A DNA stretch of 64,000 bases from an uncultured Myxococcales bacterium (GCA_937949945.1 CALFEQ010000084.1:1-64000), one strand, 5' to 3'. Counted from the first letter of the stretch, positions 12,838 to 22,441 are shown. Notes: generated from the sequence alone by a model not told the origin. Program-made: numbers and translations.

Positions 12838-13983
12838 TCAGATGCGCATCGGCATGATGACCGCGAGGAAATCGCTCGACGACGCCGACGCACATGCCGG
12901 ACGGAGAACGGCGGGATCGAGCTCACCAGAGAGCCCGATCGAGACCTCGTCGGTCGAGATCGCGCCGAGGACGTCGAGGAAGTACTTCGCGTTGAATCCG
13001 ATGCTCATGTCCGGCCCCGAGTACTCGACCGGGACCTCGTCGAAGCCGTCGCCGCTCTCCGGGGACTCGCTCGTGATGCGCATCGAGCCCTTCGTCAGAG
13101 AGAGCTTCACCCCACCGGTGCGCTCGCTCGCGGCCACGGACACGGCCTTGAGCGCATCCGAGAGCGAGACACGAGGCGCTCGGACCTGCTTCTCGGTCGA
13201 TTGCGGGATGACCTGCGCGTAGGGGGGAAACTGCGCGTCGACGAGCTTCACGCTGAACGTCGTGCCTGCTCCCTGGAAGAATGCGCTCGAGCCGCTCTGC
13301 GTGATGAGGAGCTCCGGCTTCTTGTCGCCCGACGCATCCGCGAGCATCTCGTCGCAAAGGCGGCGAAGCTCGTGGATGGCCTTCAGCGGAATGAGCATCG
13401 TCGCCGAAGCCTGGCGGCCGGTCACCTTCACGTCGATCTTCGAGAGCCGGTGACCGTCGGTCGTGACCATCCGAACGACGTCGCCCTCCCACTCGAAGAG
13501 GGCGCTGTTCAGGTGCGCGCGCGTTTCGTCCGTCGAGATCGAAAAATGCGTCTTCGCGATCAGCTCGGAGAGCACGTCGACGGCAAGCGCGAGAGTGGGA
13601 GCCCCTTCCGCAGGCTGAGGCAGGGGAGGGAAGTCGTCCCCCGGCATGCCGCGCAACGTGTAACGGCGAGCAGTGCCGCTGGCCTTGATCGTCGTCGTCG
13701 CGTTGTCTTGCGACGAGATGACCACCGGGCCGTCCGGCATCATCTTCACGCGCTCGAAGAGGTCCTTCGCCGACACCGCTACGCTGCCCGGCTTCTTGAT
13801 GTCGGCCGAAATTCGGCCCATCAGCGCGAGGTACAGGTCCGTTGCGGCGAGGCGCAGCGAGTTGGACCCGTCGACGGCGAGGAGCACGTTCGCGAGGACC
13901 GGCATCGTGCTCTTTCGTTCGGCGACCCCCTGCATGCGAGCGACGATCTTCAGAAGGTCCTTCTTCGCGACGGTGAGCTCCAT
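12838..13983 (-). CDS. dnaN: DNA polymerase III sliding clamp (beta subunit)
   Basis: 381 residues forming the three-domain beta clamp. The N-terminus MELTVAKKDLLKIVARMQGVAERK and C-terminus SDFLAVIMPMRI are both characteristic; the latter resembles the conserved end of DnaN proteins. The ring tethers polymerase III to DNA. It is followed 73 bases later by recF and then gyrB. dnaA, which often precedes dnaN, is absent from this window; upstream lie cytochrome c maturation genes instead. Confidence 0.98.
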   Translation of the reverse strand: MELTVAKKDLLKIVARMQGVAERKSTMPVLANVLLAVDGSNSLRLAATDLYLALMGRISADIKKPGSVAVSAKDLFERVKMMPDGPVVISSQDNATTTIKASGTARRYTLRGMPGDDFPPLPQPAEGAPTLALAVDVLSELIAKTHFSISTDETRAHLNSALFEWEGDVVRMVTTDGHRLSKIDVKVTGRQASATMLIPLKAIHELRRLCDEMLADASGDKKPELLITQSGSSAFFQGAGTTFSVKLVDAQFPPYAQVIPQSTEKQVRAPRVSLSDALKAVSVAASERTGGVKLSLTKGSMRITSESPESGDGFDEVPVEYSGPDMSIGFNAKYFLDVLGAISTDEVSIGLSGELDPAVLRPACASASSSDFLAVIMPMRI

Positions 13984-14369
13984 CTCGTGACTATCGCCTC
14001 AGGGGGTAAGGGGGCACCCGCCAAGTGCCGTGAATCTCTGATGTCGTCAAGGGTGCCCGGACGGCCTGTCACTCGACGCCTTGCGGTTCGCGAGCCTGCT
14101 GTCTCGATGTCGGAGAGGGAAGGAGAAAGTAAAAGATTAACTTACCGTAGAGCTAGAGCCTGTGGATACCGGGGATAGACGCGGATCCTTAGCAATTCCG
14201 AAGATGTAGCTCTCCTTGGGGATGGGGATGATGGAGGGAGGAAGCTCCGGCGGGACCGTGGACGAATTTGTCCCGAACGATTTCCTCACCCAATCCCACC
14301 CTCTTCCCCCAGGGCTCTCCGGCGGGTTCTTCACAGTCCCGATAGAGATGGTGTCCGGAGCTCGAGGGC
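13984..14369. other. dnaN upstream region, possible origin-like segment
   Basis: 386 bases without a credible gene. One near-consensus DnaA box (TGTGGATAC, 14161-14169, 8 of 9 bases) lies beside an AT-rich patch unusual for this genome (14127-14146). Nearer dnaN is an inverted repeat, GGGCACCC (14012-14019) and GGGTGCCC (14051-14058), that could fold in the dnaN leader. A 65-codon minus frame at 14137-14334 has no supporting features. Only one good DnaA box was found, so an origin call is not justified. Confidence 0.35.
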
Positions 14370-15821
14370 TCAGCTCCGCTTTGCCTTTCTCGGACGGAGC
14401 CGCGTCTCGGACCAGAACGTCCGCGCGAGCTCGTCGATGAGCTCTCTACGGGCGCGCTCGTAGGTCTTGGGGCCGACGTCCCCGGCGCGATGCGCCCGCT
14501 CGAGCTCCTCCAGCTCTTCCAAGAGCTTCGTGCGCTCAGCCTTCCGGTCTCGCTTCGCGGGCTTCCTCGTGCCGAGGACGAGCCCGATGAGCACGCCCCC
14601 CGCCGAGAGGATCGTCGCGACGACCTTCCCCGGACCCTCGGTCGGCAAGCCTCTGATGATGACGGTCACTTTGTTCAGGGCCGGCTCTTCCCTCCGGAAC
14701 GTTCGCTCGGTGACGAGCGCTCTCTGTCCTTGCCCGTCGTTCGTCGATTGGGGGGCAGGGAAGCCCGGAACGTCCAGCGTCATGCCTTTCGACGCAGGAG
14801 CAATCACGCGTGACGTGGCCATCCGCGGCGGCATCCCGACGTCGAACTGGACCTCGTCCTCTCCCGAATAAGGTAGCTGCCAGCGGAACTCGACCACGTG
14901 CTGTCCCGGGCCGAACGTGCCTCGGACGCGGGCTCCCTTCTTGGGGACGGCATCGACGCCGACGTCGCTCATCCCTTGCTGGGAAGTGAACGCACTGAAG
15001 TCTTCCGGGAGCGGAATGACGAAGTCCTTCGGGACCCAGGCGTTCCTCCCGACGTTGTAGAGCTTGAACGCCTGATGCACCTGGATGCGGTCGTCCTTCA
15101 CCTCCGCGTAGACGACCGACTGCGTGACGACGAGGGCCGACTCGATGTCTTCGACGACCGGATAGACGTGGAGGAGCGCCTTCATCCCCGCGTTCTCGGG
15201 GAGTCGGAACGGCATCATCGAGAACGTCGCGCCGCCGGTGACGACCATCGGCCGATACGCGACGCTGCTTCCGGTATCGAGGTGCTCGACCCTCGCCACC
15301 CCCTTTTCGTTCGTGGTGACCGTGACCCTCTTTCGGCTCTCTCCTTTGGCCACGGAGTTGTAGAGGATCCCGAGCGTCACCGGCGTCTGCGGCAGCGGAT
15401 TTCCGGACGGATCGGCCACGTGGATTTCGAGCGTTCCTGCCGGGAGCGACGCGTCTTCGACGGCGCCGTCTTCGGGGACCTGGAACAGCCCGTCGCCTCC
15501 GTGTGCACCCGTCCCGTGCGGATCGTGTCGATGCGGATCGACGGCATGCGGATCCTCGTGAGGATTCGTGCTCGCTCCGGCGTCCCCCTCGTCGTTCGTT
15601 CGGACCGTCGTTCCCGCATCGATGGCCGGAGCCATCGTCGACGTCTCGCGTGCTCGAGCCCTTCCGTCCGTCGTGCTGTTTTGTCCGTCGGCGCTCTCCG
15701 TCGCGGAGACCGGCGTGTTCGGCGGAGAGATCGCGCCTGCATCCTCCGCCGAGGCGGGGGCTGATCCGAATGCGAGCGTGATGGCGAGCGCCGCGCCTCC
15801 GAGCCACGGCTCACTTCTCAT
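14370..15821 (-). CDS. secreted, membrane-anchored protein of the cytochrome c maturation locus
   Basis: 483 residues from the ATG at 15821, chosen because GGAGGG lies six bases upstream and it gives a clean signal peptide (MRSEPWLGGAALAITLAFG...ASA). A low-complexity Asp/Thr/His linker (HRHDPHGTGAHGGDG) follows. Next comes a carboxypeptidase-regulatory-like beta-sandwich (about 125-200: GTLEIHVADPSGNPLPQTPV) and a further beta-rich region. One membrane helix lies near residues 400-420. The cytoplasmic tail repeats the GDVGPKTYERARRELIDELA-type helical motif also found in the preceding gene. It overlaps that gene by 11 bases. No known function; by context it may assist haem lyase or apocytochrome handling. 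Confidence 0.7.
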   Translation of the reverse strand: MRSEPWLGGAALAITLAFGSAPASAEDAGAISPPNTPVSATESADGQNSTTDGRARARETSTMAPAIDAGTTVRTNDEGDAGASTNPHEDPHAVDPHRHDPHGTGAHGGDGLFQVPEDGAVEDASLPAGTLEIHVADPSGNPLPQTPVTLGILYNSVAKGESRKRVTVTTNEKGVARVEHLDTGSSVAYRPMVVTGGATFSMMPFRLPENAGMKALLHVYPVVEDIESALVVTQSVVYAEVKDDRIQVHQAFKLYNVGRNAWVPKDFVIPLPEDFSAFTSQQGMSDVGVDAVPKKGARVRGTFGPGQHVVEFRWQLPYSGEDEVQFDVGMPPRMATSRVIAPASKGMTLDVPGFPAPQSTNDGQGQRALVTERTFRREEPALNKVTVIIRGLPTEGPGKVVATILSAGGVLIGLVLGTRKPAKRDRKAERTKLLEELEELERAHRAGDVGPKTYERARRELIDELARTFWSETRLRPRKAKRS

Positions 15822-16539
15822 TCGAGCCCTCCGCACGTTCGCTCTCCTCGGCCGGCGCCTGCTCGGGCTCGGCCGTACGAGGCTCCTCGGGGACGAGCCT
15901 CTCCGCGCACTCCTTGCAGAACTTCGCGTCGGATTCGTTCGATGCCTTGCACTTCGGACAGGTGATTCTCTCCGGTTTCCGTTCGACCGAAGGCTCCTTC
16001 TCCGTCGTCGACCCCGTCGGCTCGGGCGGGACGTACCCTCGATAGCCGAGATCGACGAGCCCTGCCTTCATGAGATGCGCCAGTGCGAGCTCCTCGGCTC
16101 GCACCCGGTGCGGCGCGAGCTCGTCGTCGATTCGCTTCAGCACGGTCTTCAGCTCGGCCCGGTAGGTCGCCGCGATTTGCTCGAAGTCCTCGTCGTCGAG
16201 CTTGCCGAGGCTCCGCTCGTTCTCGAGGTCCTTCAGCGCACGGAGGAGCATCTTCTTCCGCGCGGCGAGCGCATCCACGCCCTGCGCTGCCATGTCGAGC
16301 GCTTCGAGCTCCGGAGGCAATGGCGCGTCTCCGGTGAGCACGCGCAGGCTCGCCCAGAGCAGCGCGATGACGCCGAGAAGAACGCCCGCCGCGACGACGA
16401 GGATGCTCGTCGCCGGACCGACGAGGATCGCGACGACGGCTGCGATCGTGACGGTGACGATCGGCAGCCCGATCGCGAAGCCTTTCGCGAGGCGCTGCTC
16501 CTCGCTCGACGTGGGAGGCGTGATCGCCGGATCAGTCAT
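15811..16539 (-). CDS. two-helix membrane protein with zinc ribbon, CcmI-like helical region
   Basis: 242 residues. Two membrane helices (about 20-65), then a helical segment KKMLLRALKDLENERSLGKLDDEDFEQ (about 96-121) of the kind seen in proteins encoded beside Ccm genes. A zinc ribbon follows (Cys194, Cys197, Cys208, Cys211) and an acidic tail. The start overlaps the end of the ccmF-ccmH gene by 8 bases and the stop overlaps the next gene by 11, so the three are co-translated. Probably an accessory of cytochrome c maturation on the cytoplasmic face; this is inferred from context and the CcmI-like motif, not from a known activity. Confidence 0.7.
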   Translation of the reverse strand: MTDPAITPPTSSEEQRLAKGFAIGLPIVTVTIAAVVAILVGPATSILVVAAGVLLGVIALLWASLRVLTGDAPLPPELEALDMAAQGVDALAARKKMLLRALKDLENERSLGKLDDEDFEQIAATYRAELKTVLKRIDDELAPHRVRAEELALAHLMKAGLVDLGYRGYVPPEPTGSTTEKEPSVERKPERITCPKCKASNESDAKFCKECAERLVPEEPRTAEPEQAPAEESERAEGSNEK

Positions 16540-19500
16540 CGAGGTCCCTCAGCTCGTCGTCGATGCGATCGTCGTAGGCATCGCGATCGTTCGGCGCCCC
16601 GTCGTCCTTCTCCTTCGCCCCCTTCTTCTTCTCTGCCGCCGTCGATTCGTTCGCGCGCCATCGTCGAAGCACGAACGCCAAACCCACGCCCGCGCCGGCG
16701 ATCGCCACGAGCGGCGCGACGTAGATGGCCTTCATCCCTCCCTTGTCGGGCGGAATGGCCAGCGCCGCGGTGCCGTACTCGGCGGTGTAGTCGTCGATGA
16801 TCTGCTGCGGGGTGTCCCCTCTCGCGAGCCGCATGCGTAGCCGTTCGCGCGTCTGGTCGGCCGTCGAGCACGCGCACGTGGAGAGAAGCTCGCGCGGGCA
16901 CGTCCCGCACATGCAGCGGAGCGCGTTGAAGACCGCTTTCTCCTTGGGATCGTCGACCTGTACGCTCCCGGCGTGTTGCGTGGCCGTGGCCTGCGCGAAG
17001 GCGGGGACCGGGAGCAGCGCGAGGACGACGCCGATCGTGACGCTGGTGGCGACGGCGGCCGTGCCGCGAGCGTATCGCCAAGCTCTCGATTCCTTCGGAT
17101 CGAGCTCCGGCCACATGCAGACGAAGCTCCCGAAGACGAGGATGAGCGCCCCGAACCATATCCACCCGACGAGCGGGTTGAGGTGGATCTGCAGTGACGC
17201 GGACTTCGTCTCCGGGTTGATGTTGCCGACGACCAGATAGAGGTCGTCTCGGATCGAGTGGAGCATCGCCACCTCGGTGGTCGGCGACTCCGGCATCTTC
17301 TTGTAGATGAACTTCGCCGGAGAGAGACGGCCGATCTCCTTGCCGTTCTCGTGCACCTTCACGTCCGCGAAGATCATGCGCTTGTTGTTGTCGACCTCCA
17401 TGCGCGGACCGACGTACTCGAGGGTCAGTCGCTCGACGGTGTACGTCTGACCGGGCATGAGCGTCGTCTCGCGATCCACCGTCCAGGACTTCCCGGTGAA
17501 TCCGAGGAACATGAGCGCGATCCCCAGATGGACGATGTATCCGCCGTACCGGCGACGTCCCGTCGGCGGGAGCGTGACCATCCAGACGGGGAAGAGCCCG
17601 AGGGCCGCGAACGGCTTGGCACCGCGCGGGATGCTCGAGAAAAAGCCCTTTCCTGCCGAGCCCGCACGGGTCTGCGCGCGATAGAGGTAGACGAACTCCT
17701 GGACGATGACCGCGACGTTGAAGACGACGAGCGAGAACCCGAGGACGGGCGTGTACGCGTTGAACGCGCGGAGCACGGCCCCGAGGACGCCTCCGTAGAT
17801 GGGCTCGCTCCAGACGACCGCGGGGAACCCGAGCTTCTTGCCGAACGCGAAATGCGCGGCGACGGCGAGCAAGGCGGCGGTCGTGGGCGCGACGAACGCT
17901 CGCTTGAGCGCCTCGGGGCTCGTCTTCTTCCAACCGAAGAGCGTGCCGACGCCCATGAGGAAGAACACCGCGAGCCCGAGCGGCTGCATCCACGCGTTGT
18001 AGTAGGGCGGACCGACCGTGACCTTCTCGTCCCACAACGCCTCGCTGACCATCGGGAACGTCGTCGCCACGAGGACGAAGAGCATGATCCCGAGCAGCCC
18101 GTAGTTGTTGATGAGGAAGGTGAACTCGCGCGAGAAGATCGACTCCATGCGCGGTCGGTTCGCCGGCAGGCGGAGACCTCGGGTCATCCGGCGGAAGACG
18201 AGCTCGATGGCGGCATAGACCGCGACGCCGACGACGACCGAGAAGATCGCCACGCGCACGCTGGCGCTCATCGGGCCGACCTTGCCGGAGAGCACCCACG
18301 CGCCTGGTGCGAGCCCGGCGGTGACCACCCATCCCGCCGAGATCGCCGCGCCGCGCAGGACGTTCACGTGGGACTCCGTCCAAGCCTCGATCGGCTTTCG
18401 CACGACCACGAAGGCGGCTCCGCCGGCGAGCGCGCCGATGGCCCAGACGAGCGCGGCCGCGTCCGCGAGCTGCTTCTGGAAGCTCGCGCCCACCACGAGC
18501 GCCACGAGCCCGCACGTGCCCAAGCCGATCAGCACGGAGAGCGCCGTCGTGACCGCGCTCCGGGCTCCGGCGAGCCGCTCCTCGTTCGCGACCGAGGGCT
18601 CGAGGCTCCGGAGCTCGGGCCACCGGTAGAGGATGAGCGTCATGCAGAAGGCCGCCACCCCCGCGAGGAACCACAGGAAGTAGGCGCCGATCGACGACTG
18701 CGCGAAGGAGTGGACGCTCGCGATCGCTCCGGAGCGCGTCAGGAACGTGCCGAAGATCGTCATGAAGAACGTCAGGCAGATGAGGAAGACGTTCCAGACC
18801 TTCAGCATGCCGCGGCGCTCCTGGATCATGACCGAGTGCACGTAGGCCGCGAGCGTGAGCATCGGCATGAACGCCGCGTTCTCGACGGGATCCCACGCCC
18901 AGTAGCCGCCCCAGCCGAGCTCCTCGTAGGCCCAGAGCATCCCGAGCGTGTTGCCGATCGCGAGGAAGAGGAGCGCGAAGATCGAGAACTTCCGGGACGC
19001 CTGGATCCACTCGACGTCGAGTCGTCCCGTCGCGAGAGCCGCGACGGCGTAGGCGAACGGGATCGAGCACCCGACGAAGCCGACATAGAGGCTCGGCGGG
19101 TGGATGATCATGTAGAAGTTCTGCAAGAGCGGGTTGAGCCCCTCGCCGTCGGGGCGTGCACCCGAGATGCTCGTCGAGAACGGGTTCGCGGCGAACACCA
19201 TCAGGATGCAGAAGAAGATCACGATCCCCATCAACGTCGCGATGATGTACGGCTGGAGATCGAGGAGCTTCTTGCCCATCGAGTAGACGCACGTCCCGAT
19301 GTACGCGCTCAGCAAGAAGAGCCACCACAGGAGCGATCCGTCCTGCCCTCCCCAGAGCGCCGTGAGCAGGAAGATCGTCGGCATGCTCCGGTCGGAGTAG
19401 TGCGCTACGTATCGGAGCCGGAAGTCGTGGCTGACGAACGCGTACGCGAGGCAGAGGACCGCAACGGAGATCAGCGCGACGGTGCCGTAGGCTCCGAGTC

Positions 19501-19627
19501 GCGCGGCCTGGAGGGTCTTGATCCTCCCCGTGGCTCCCGCCGAGAGCGAGACGGCGAACGTGTAACTTGCAACCACCATGATGGCGAGAAGCAAGGTGCT
19601 TCCGAAGAGCGGGAACGTGGACCACAT
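16532..19627 (-). CDS. ccmF: cytochrome c maturation haem lyase CcmF fused to CcmH
   Basis: 1031 residues. Residues 1 to about 840 are a polytopic CcmF with the tryptophan-rich WWD motif (GWGGYWAWDPVENAAF, about 238-253) that binds haem. The C-terminal 200 form a CcmH-like domain, with LRCMCGTC at Cys905, Cys907 and Cys910, more cysteines at 918 and 920, the CcmH-style RLARGDTPQQIIDDYTAEYG helix and a final membrane anchor. CcmH normally reduces apocytochrome and works with CcmF, so the fusion joins both halves of the lyase. The usual CcmH motif is LRCxxC; the CxCxxC seen here is a variant. It heads a three-gene overlapping operon. Confidence 0.92.
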   Translation of the reverse strand: MWSTFPLFGSTLLLAIMVVASYTFAVSLSAGATGRIKTLQAARLGAYGTVALISVAVLCLAYAFVSHDFRLRYVAHYSDRSMPTIFLLTALWGGQDGSLLWWLFLLSAYIGTCVYSMGKKLLDLQPYIIATLMGIVIFFCILMVFAANPFSTSISGARPDGEGLNPLLQNFYMIIHPPSLYVGFVGCSIPFAYAVAALATGRLDVEWIQASRKFSIFALLFLAIGNTLGMLWAYEELGWGGYWAWDPVENAAFMPMLTLAAYVHSVMIQERRGMLKVWNVFLICLTFFMTIFGTFLTRSGAIASVHSFAQSSIGAYFLWFLAGVAAFCMTLILYRWPELRSLEPSVANEERLAGARSAVTTALSVLIGLGTCGLVALVVGASFQKQLADAAALVWAIGALAGGAAFVVVRKPIEAWTESHVNVLRGAAISAGWVVTAGLAPGAWVLSGKVGPMSASVRVAIFSVVVGVAVYAAIELVFRRMTRGLRLPANRPRMESIFSREFTFLINNYGLLGIMLFVLVATTFPMVSEALWDEKVTVGPPYYNAWMQPLGLAVFFLMGVGTLFGWKKTSPEALKRAFVAPTTAALLAVAAHFAFGKKLGFPAVVWSEPIYGGVLGAVLRAFNAYTPVLGFSLVVFNVAVIVQEFVYLYRAQTRAGSAGKGFFSSIPRGAKPFAALGLFPVWMVTLPPTGRRRYGGYIVHLGIALMFLGFTGKSWTVDRETTLMPGQTYTVERLTLEYVGPRMEVDNNKRMIFADVKVHENGKEIGRLSPAKFIYKKMPESPTTEVAMLHSIRDDLYLVVGNINPETKSASLQIHLNPLVGWIWFGALILVFGSFVCMWPELDPKESRAWRYARGTAAVATSVTIGVVLALLPVPAFAQATATQHAGSVQVDDPKEKAVFNALRCMCGTCPRELLSTCACSTADQTRERLRMRLARGDTPQQIIDDYTAEYGTAALAIPPDKGGMKAIYVAPLVAIAGAGVGLAFVLRRWRANESTAAEKKKGAKEKDDGAPNDRDAYDDRIDDELRDLDD

Positions 19628-19677
19628 CGGGGGACTCGTTTCGCGGACGGTGGAGGGGAGCGGGAGCGCCGGCCGTC

Positions 19678-20727
19678 ATGACCGTCGCGTTCGGCGAGGA
19701 ATCCGGGACCGCGAAGTCTAGCCGAGGTCCCTCTACGTGGGCCACCCACGCAGCGCTTCTTCTCGTGCAAGTTGCGTTCGCATCTCAGGCGGTCGAAGCG
19801 AAGCTGGCGATGCTTCCTCGCGCTCAGGGCGGAGAGGAAATCCGTCCCGAGACGGTCGCCATGGTTCGAATGATCGGCGGGGCGCTCTTCTTCCAGGCGG
19901 CCGCGCTTTTCTCGCGAGCGGGAGCTTCTCGCGGGAATACCGAGCCGGACGGCACCGCCGCAGCGGCGGAGCCGTCGCGGCCGAGGCGGCACGCGAGGCT
20001 CGTTTTGCTCGCCGCGCTCGGCGTCGCCCTGAACCAAGCCCTCTTCCTCGCTGGGCTGCGCGCATCGACTCCGTTCGTAGTGTCGATCCTCGGCGCGACA
20101 ATCCCCGTCATGACCGCGGCCTTGGCGGTCCTCTTCCGGAAGGAGAAGGCTTCGTGGCGCACCGGCGTGGGCTTGCTGCTCGCGCTGTCGGGAGTCCTCT
20201 GGCTGATCGGCGTCGGATCGGTCGTGTCCCACGGAGCGGTGGCCGATTACGGCGCGCTGCTCGTCGCCCTCAACAGCCTCAGCTACTCGGCTTACGTCGT
20301 CTTCTCCCGAGACGTCGTCATCGAGCTCGGCTCGCTCCGGTTCATGGCGTGGATCTTCACGTATGGCGCCCTCCTGTTCGCGCCGCTGGGGCTGCCTCCG
20401 CTCGTGACGGACTGGACCTCGATCTCGGGGCGTGGCTGGGCGCTGCTCGCGTACATCGTCGTGGTCCCGACGATCCTCGCCTACGGGCTCAACGCCTGGG
20501 CTCTGGCTCGCACGACCGCGTCGGTCGTCACCATCTACATCTACCTGCAGCCGCTCATCGCCGCGCTTCTCGCGCGTATCCAGCTCGGAGACGGGATCTC
20601 GTCCCGCGCCGGCCTCGCGGCGCTTCTCATCCTCTCCGGTGTCGCCGTCACGACGCTCCGGCCGCGAGCGACGCCGCGAGGAGCTTCGGCGAGCGACGAT
20701 ACGCGAGAGCCCGCGAACGACGGATGA
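19678..20727 (+). CDS. EamA/DMT family transporter
   Basis: 349 residues with about ten membrane helices in two EamA repeats: first about 20-150, second about 180-320, including the typical ending YIYLQPLIAALLARIQLGDGIS. Exports or imports small metabolites; the substrate cannot be read from sequence. It is divergent from ccmF with only 50 bases between the starts, and its stop lies 15 bases from the end of the convergent aminotransferase. A loop of about 20 residues near 85-105 is charged and family-atypical. Confidence 0.88.
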   Translation: MTVAFGEESGTAKSSRGPSTWATHAALLLVQVAFASQAVEAKLAMLPRAQGGEEIRPETVAMVRMIGGALFFQAAALFSRAGASRGNTEPDGTAAAAEPSRPRRHARLVLLAALGVALNQALFLAGLRASTPFVVSILGATIPVMTAALAVLFRKEKASWRTGVGLLLALSGVLWLIGVGSVVSHGAVADYGALLVALNSLSYSAYVVFSRDVVIELGSLRFMAWIFTYGALLFAPLGLPPLVTDWTSISGRGWALLAYIVVVPTILAYGLNAWALARTTASVVTIYIYLQPLIAALLARIQLGDGISSRAGLAALLILSGVAVTTLRPRATPRGASASDDTREPANDG

Positions 20728-20742
20728 GGCTGCGCCGACCGA

Positions 20743-21819
20743 TCACTTCGCCGCGATGGGGGTCAGGCGGTCGAGCCCTTCGGCGAGCTGCTCCGGCGTG
20801 CAGCTCGCCCACGAGATGCGGAACGACTCCGGGGCGCCGAAGAACGTGCCTGCGGCGACGAGGACGCCGGCGTCTCGGGCTCGAGCTTCGATCCGCTCGA
20901 GGAGGTCGCCTCGTCCGGGCAGGGTGACGAGCCCGAAGAGGCCTTCGCGCGGAGAGCTCCACCGAGCGTCGGGGAGCGAGCTCACCCAGCGCTCCACGAT
21001 GTCGCGCTTGCCGGCGATGCGGTCTTTCGCGCGACGCGAGAGCTTTCCGATGGCCGCGAAGGCCGCGATCCCGTGGCAGGCATGGTGGAGCGGCAGGCGC
21101 ACGACCGTGGCGATCGAGGCGGCCTCCGCTCCCGCGACGATCTCCTCCGGTCCGAGCACCCAGCCGAGCCGGTACATGTCGAGGCCGTAGCACTTCGTCA
21201 GGCTCGACACCGCGACGACGTTGCGTGCGAGACGACGCGCGCTCCGGCCGAAGACGCCGTCGTCGGCGAGGTCGTCGAACGCTCCGTAGACCTCGTCCAC
21301 GAGCAGGTAGGCGCCGCGCGCTTCGGCGATCGCCGCGAGCTCGCGGAGGGTCGTCTCGTCGGTGCGCACGCCCGTGGGGTTGTGCAGCGTGCTCACGACG
21401 ATGGCGCGCGTCCGCGGACCGACGGCGGCGGCGACGCGCTCGGGCACGACGCGGAAGCCGTCCTCCTCGCGACGCTCGAACGTACGCACGGTCGCGCCGA
21501 GTCCTTCGGCTGCGCGCGTCAGCGGCTCGTAGCCCGGCCGCTCCACGAGCACCTCGTCGCCCGGCGAGAGCATGGCCGCGTAGGCGAGGAAGATCGCGTG
21601 GGACGTCCCGAGCGCCGGCGTCACCTCCTCCGGAGCGACGGCGTTGTATCGCGCGATCGCGCGGCGGAGCTCCGGATAGGCGCCCGGATCGTCGAAGTCG
21701 ATCGTGGGCTCGCCGACCTCGTCGTGCTTCACGCGCGGCACGCCGCTCGTCGCGAGATCGTAGGGGACCTTGCCGTAGAACCTCATCGCCCACGAGATGT
21801 AGCGGGTCGGGGCGAACAT
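20743..21819 (-). CDS. PLP-dependent class I/II aminotransferase
   Basis: 358 residues, fold-type I. The PLP lysine is Lys209 in SSLTKCYGLDMYRLGW; Asn147 in HNPTG and Asp175 in LVDEVYG complete the usual cofactor pocket, with Arg217 after the lysine. It is somewhat shorter than the 390-400 residues of typical aspartate aminotransferases and starts close to the substrate arm. The substrate is unknown. It may be an amino-acid aminotransferase, or an enzyme used in secondary metabolism. Convergent with the EamA gene. Confidence 0.9.
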   Translation of the reverse strand: MFAPTRYISWAMRFYGKVPYDLATSGVPRVKHDEVGEPTIDFDDPGAYPELRRAIARYNAVAPEEVTPALGTSHAIFLAYAAMLSPGDEVLVERPGYEPLTRAAEGLGATVRTFERREEDGFRVVPERVAAAVGPRTRAIVVSTLHNPTGVRTDETTLRELAAIAEARGAYLLVDEVYGAFDDLADDGVFGRSARRLARNVVAVSSLTKCYGLDMYRLGWVLGPEEIVAGAEAASIATVVRLPLHHACHGIAAFAAIGKLSRRAKDRIAGKRDIVERWVSSLPDARWSSPREGLFGLVTLPGRGDLLERIEARARDAGVLVAAGTFFGAPESFRISWASCTPEQLAEGLDRLTPIAAK

Positions 21820-21859
21820 GCGCGGCTCCTTTCCGGTCGTGGCTCGGTCGACGCCCGGT

Positions 21860-22441
21860 CTATTTCTTCTCGAGCGAGAGCTTCCCTTCGCGGACCACCG
21901 CGGCCCGCGCTTCTGCGAGCGAGAGGGTTCCTTCTGCGCCGTTGCCGGAGATCTTCGCGACGAGGGTCCCCGTCAGCCCGTCGTCCGAGGGATCCTTGCG
22001 GCGGACGTTCCCGCGGATCTCTCCCTCGATGACCATGCCGTCGACGATGGCGGGCGACGCGGGCCCGGTGTCGATGGTGCCCGAGACGCGGCCGGTCTCG
22101 TCGACGGAGATCTTGAGGGTGCCCTCGCCGACGTGCTGGGTCGGGTCGTCCTTGGCTTGCCTGACCGAGGCGTAGTCCTTCGTGCTCGGGATGTAGTACG
22201 TCGCAGGCACGAGCTTGTACGTCCCTTCGTAGGAAGCCGCCTTTTGCTCGGACGCGCCGGCGTCGGCCGTGGCTGCGCTCGCCGCGGCGTCGGTCGTCGC
22301 CGAGGTGGTGGCCGCGTCCCCCGCGGGCGGGGGCGGCGCGTTCTTGTCACCCTCGCTGGACTTGGGGCAGCCCGCGAGGAAGAGCGCGCAGCCGAGCGTC
22401 ATGCTCGCGATCCAGAGATCCCTCGTCATCGTCATCGTCAT
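21860..22441 (-). CDS. lipoprotein, last gene of the SPOA operon
   Basis: 193 residues. The signal peptide has a lipobox (CALFLAGC), so the protein should be lipidated. An Ala/Thr/Asp-rich linker follows, then about 120 residues of a compact domain (YEGTYKLVPATYYIPSTKDY...GEIRGNVRRKDPSDDG) that looks like a small beta-barrel; no family is recognised. The ATG at 22441 overlaps the stop of the SctQ-like gene (ATGA), implying translational coupling. A role at the envelope together with the SPOA protein is possible but unproven. Confidence 0.75.
   Translation of the reverse strand: MTMTMTRDLWIASMTLGCALFLAGCPKSSEGDKNAPPPPAGDAATTSATTDAAASAATADAGASEQKAASYEGTYKLVPATYYIPSTKDYASVRQAKDDPTQHVGEGTLKISVDETGRVSGTIDTGPASPAIVDGMVIEGEIRGNVRRKDPSDDGLTGTLVAKISGNGAEGTLSLAEARAAVVREGKLSLEKK

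Noticed and set aside
14137..14334. 65-codon minus frame in the dnaN upstream region
   Set aside because: No ribosome site, no domain, Pro/Ser-rich composition; overlaps the AT-rich and DnaA-box segment.
17258..19681. 807-codon plus-strand frame opposite ccmF
   Set aside because: Strongly charged, repetitive Glu/Arg/Asp composition typical of antisense frames; CcmF motifs on the other strand are decisive.
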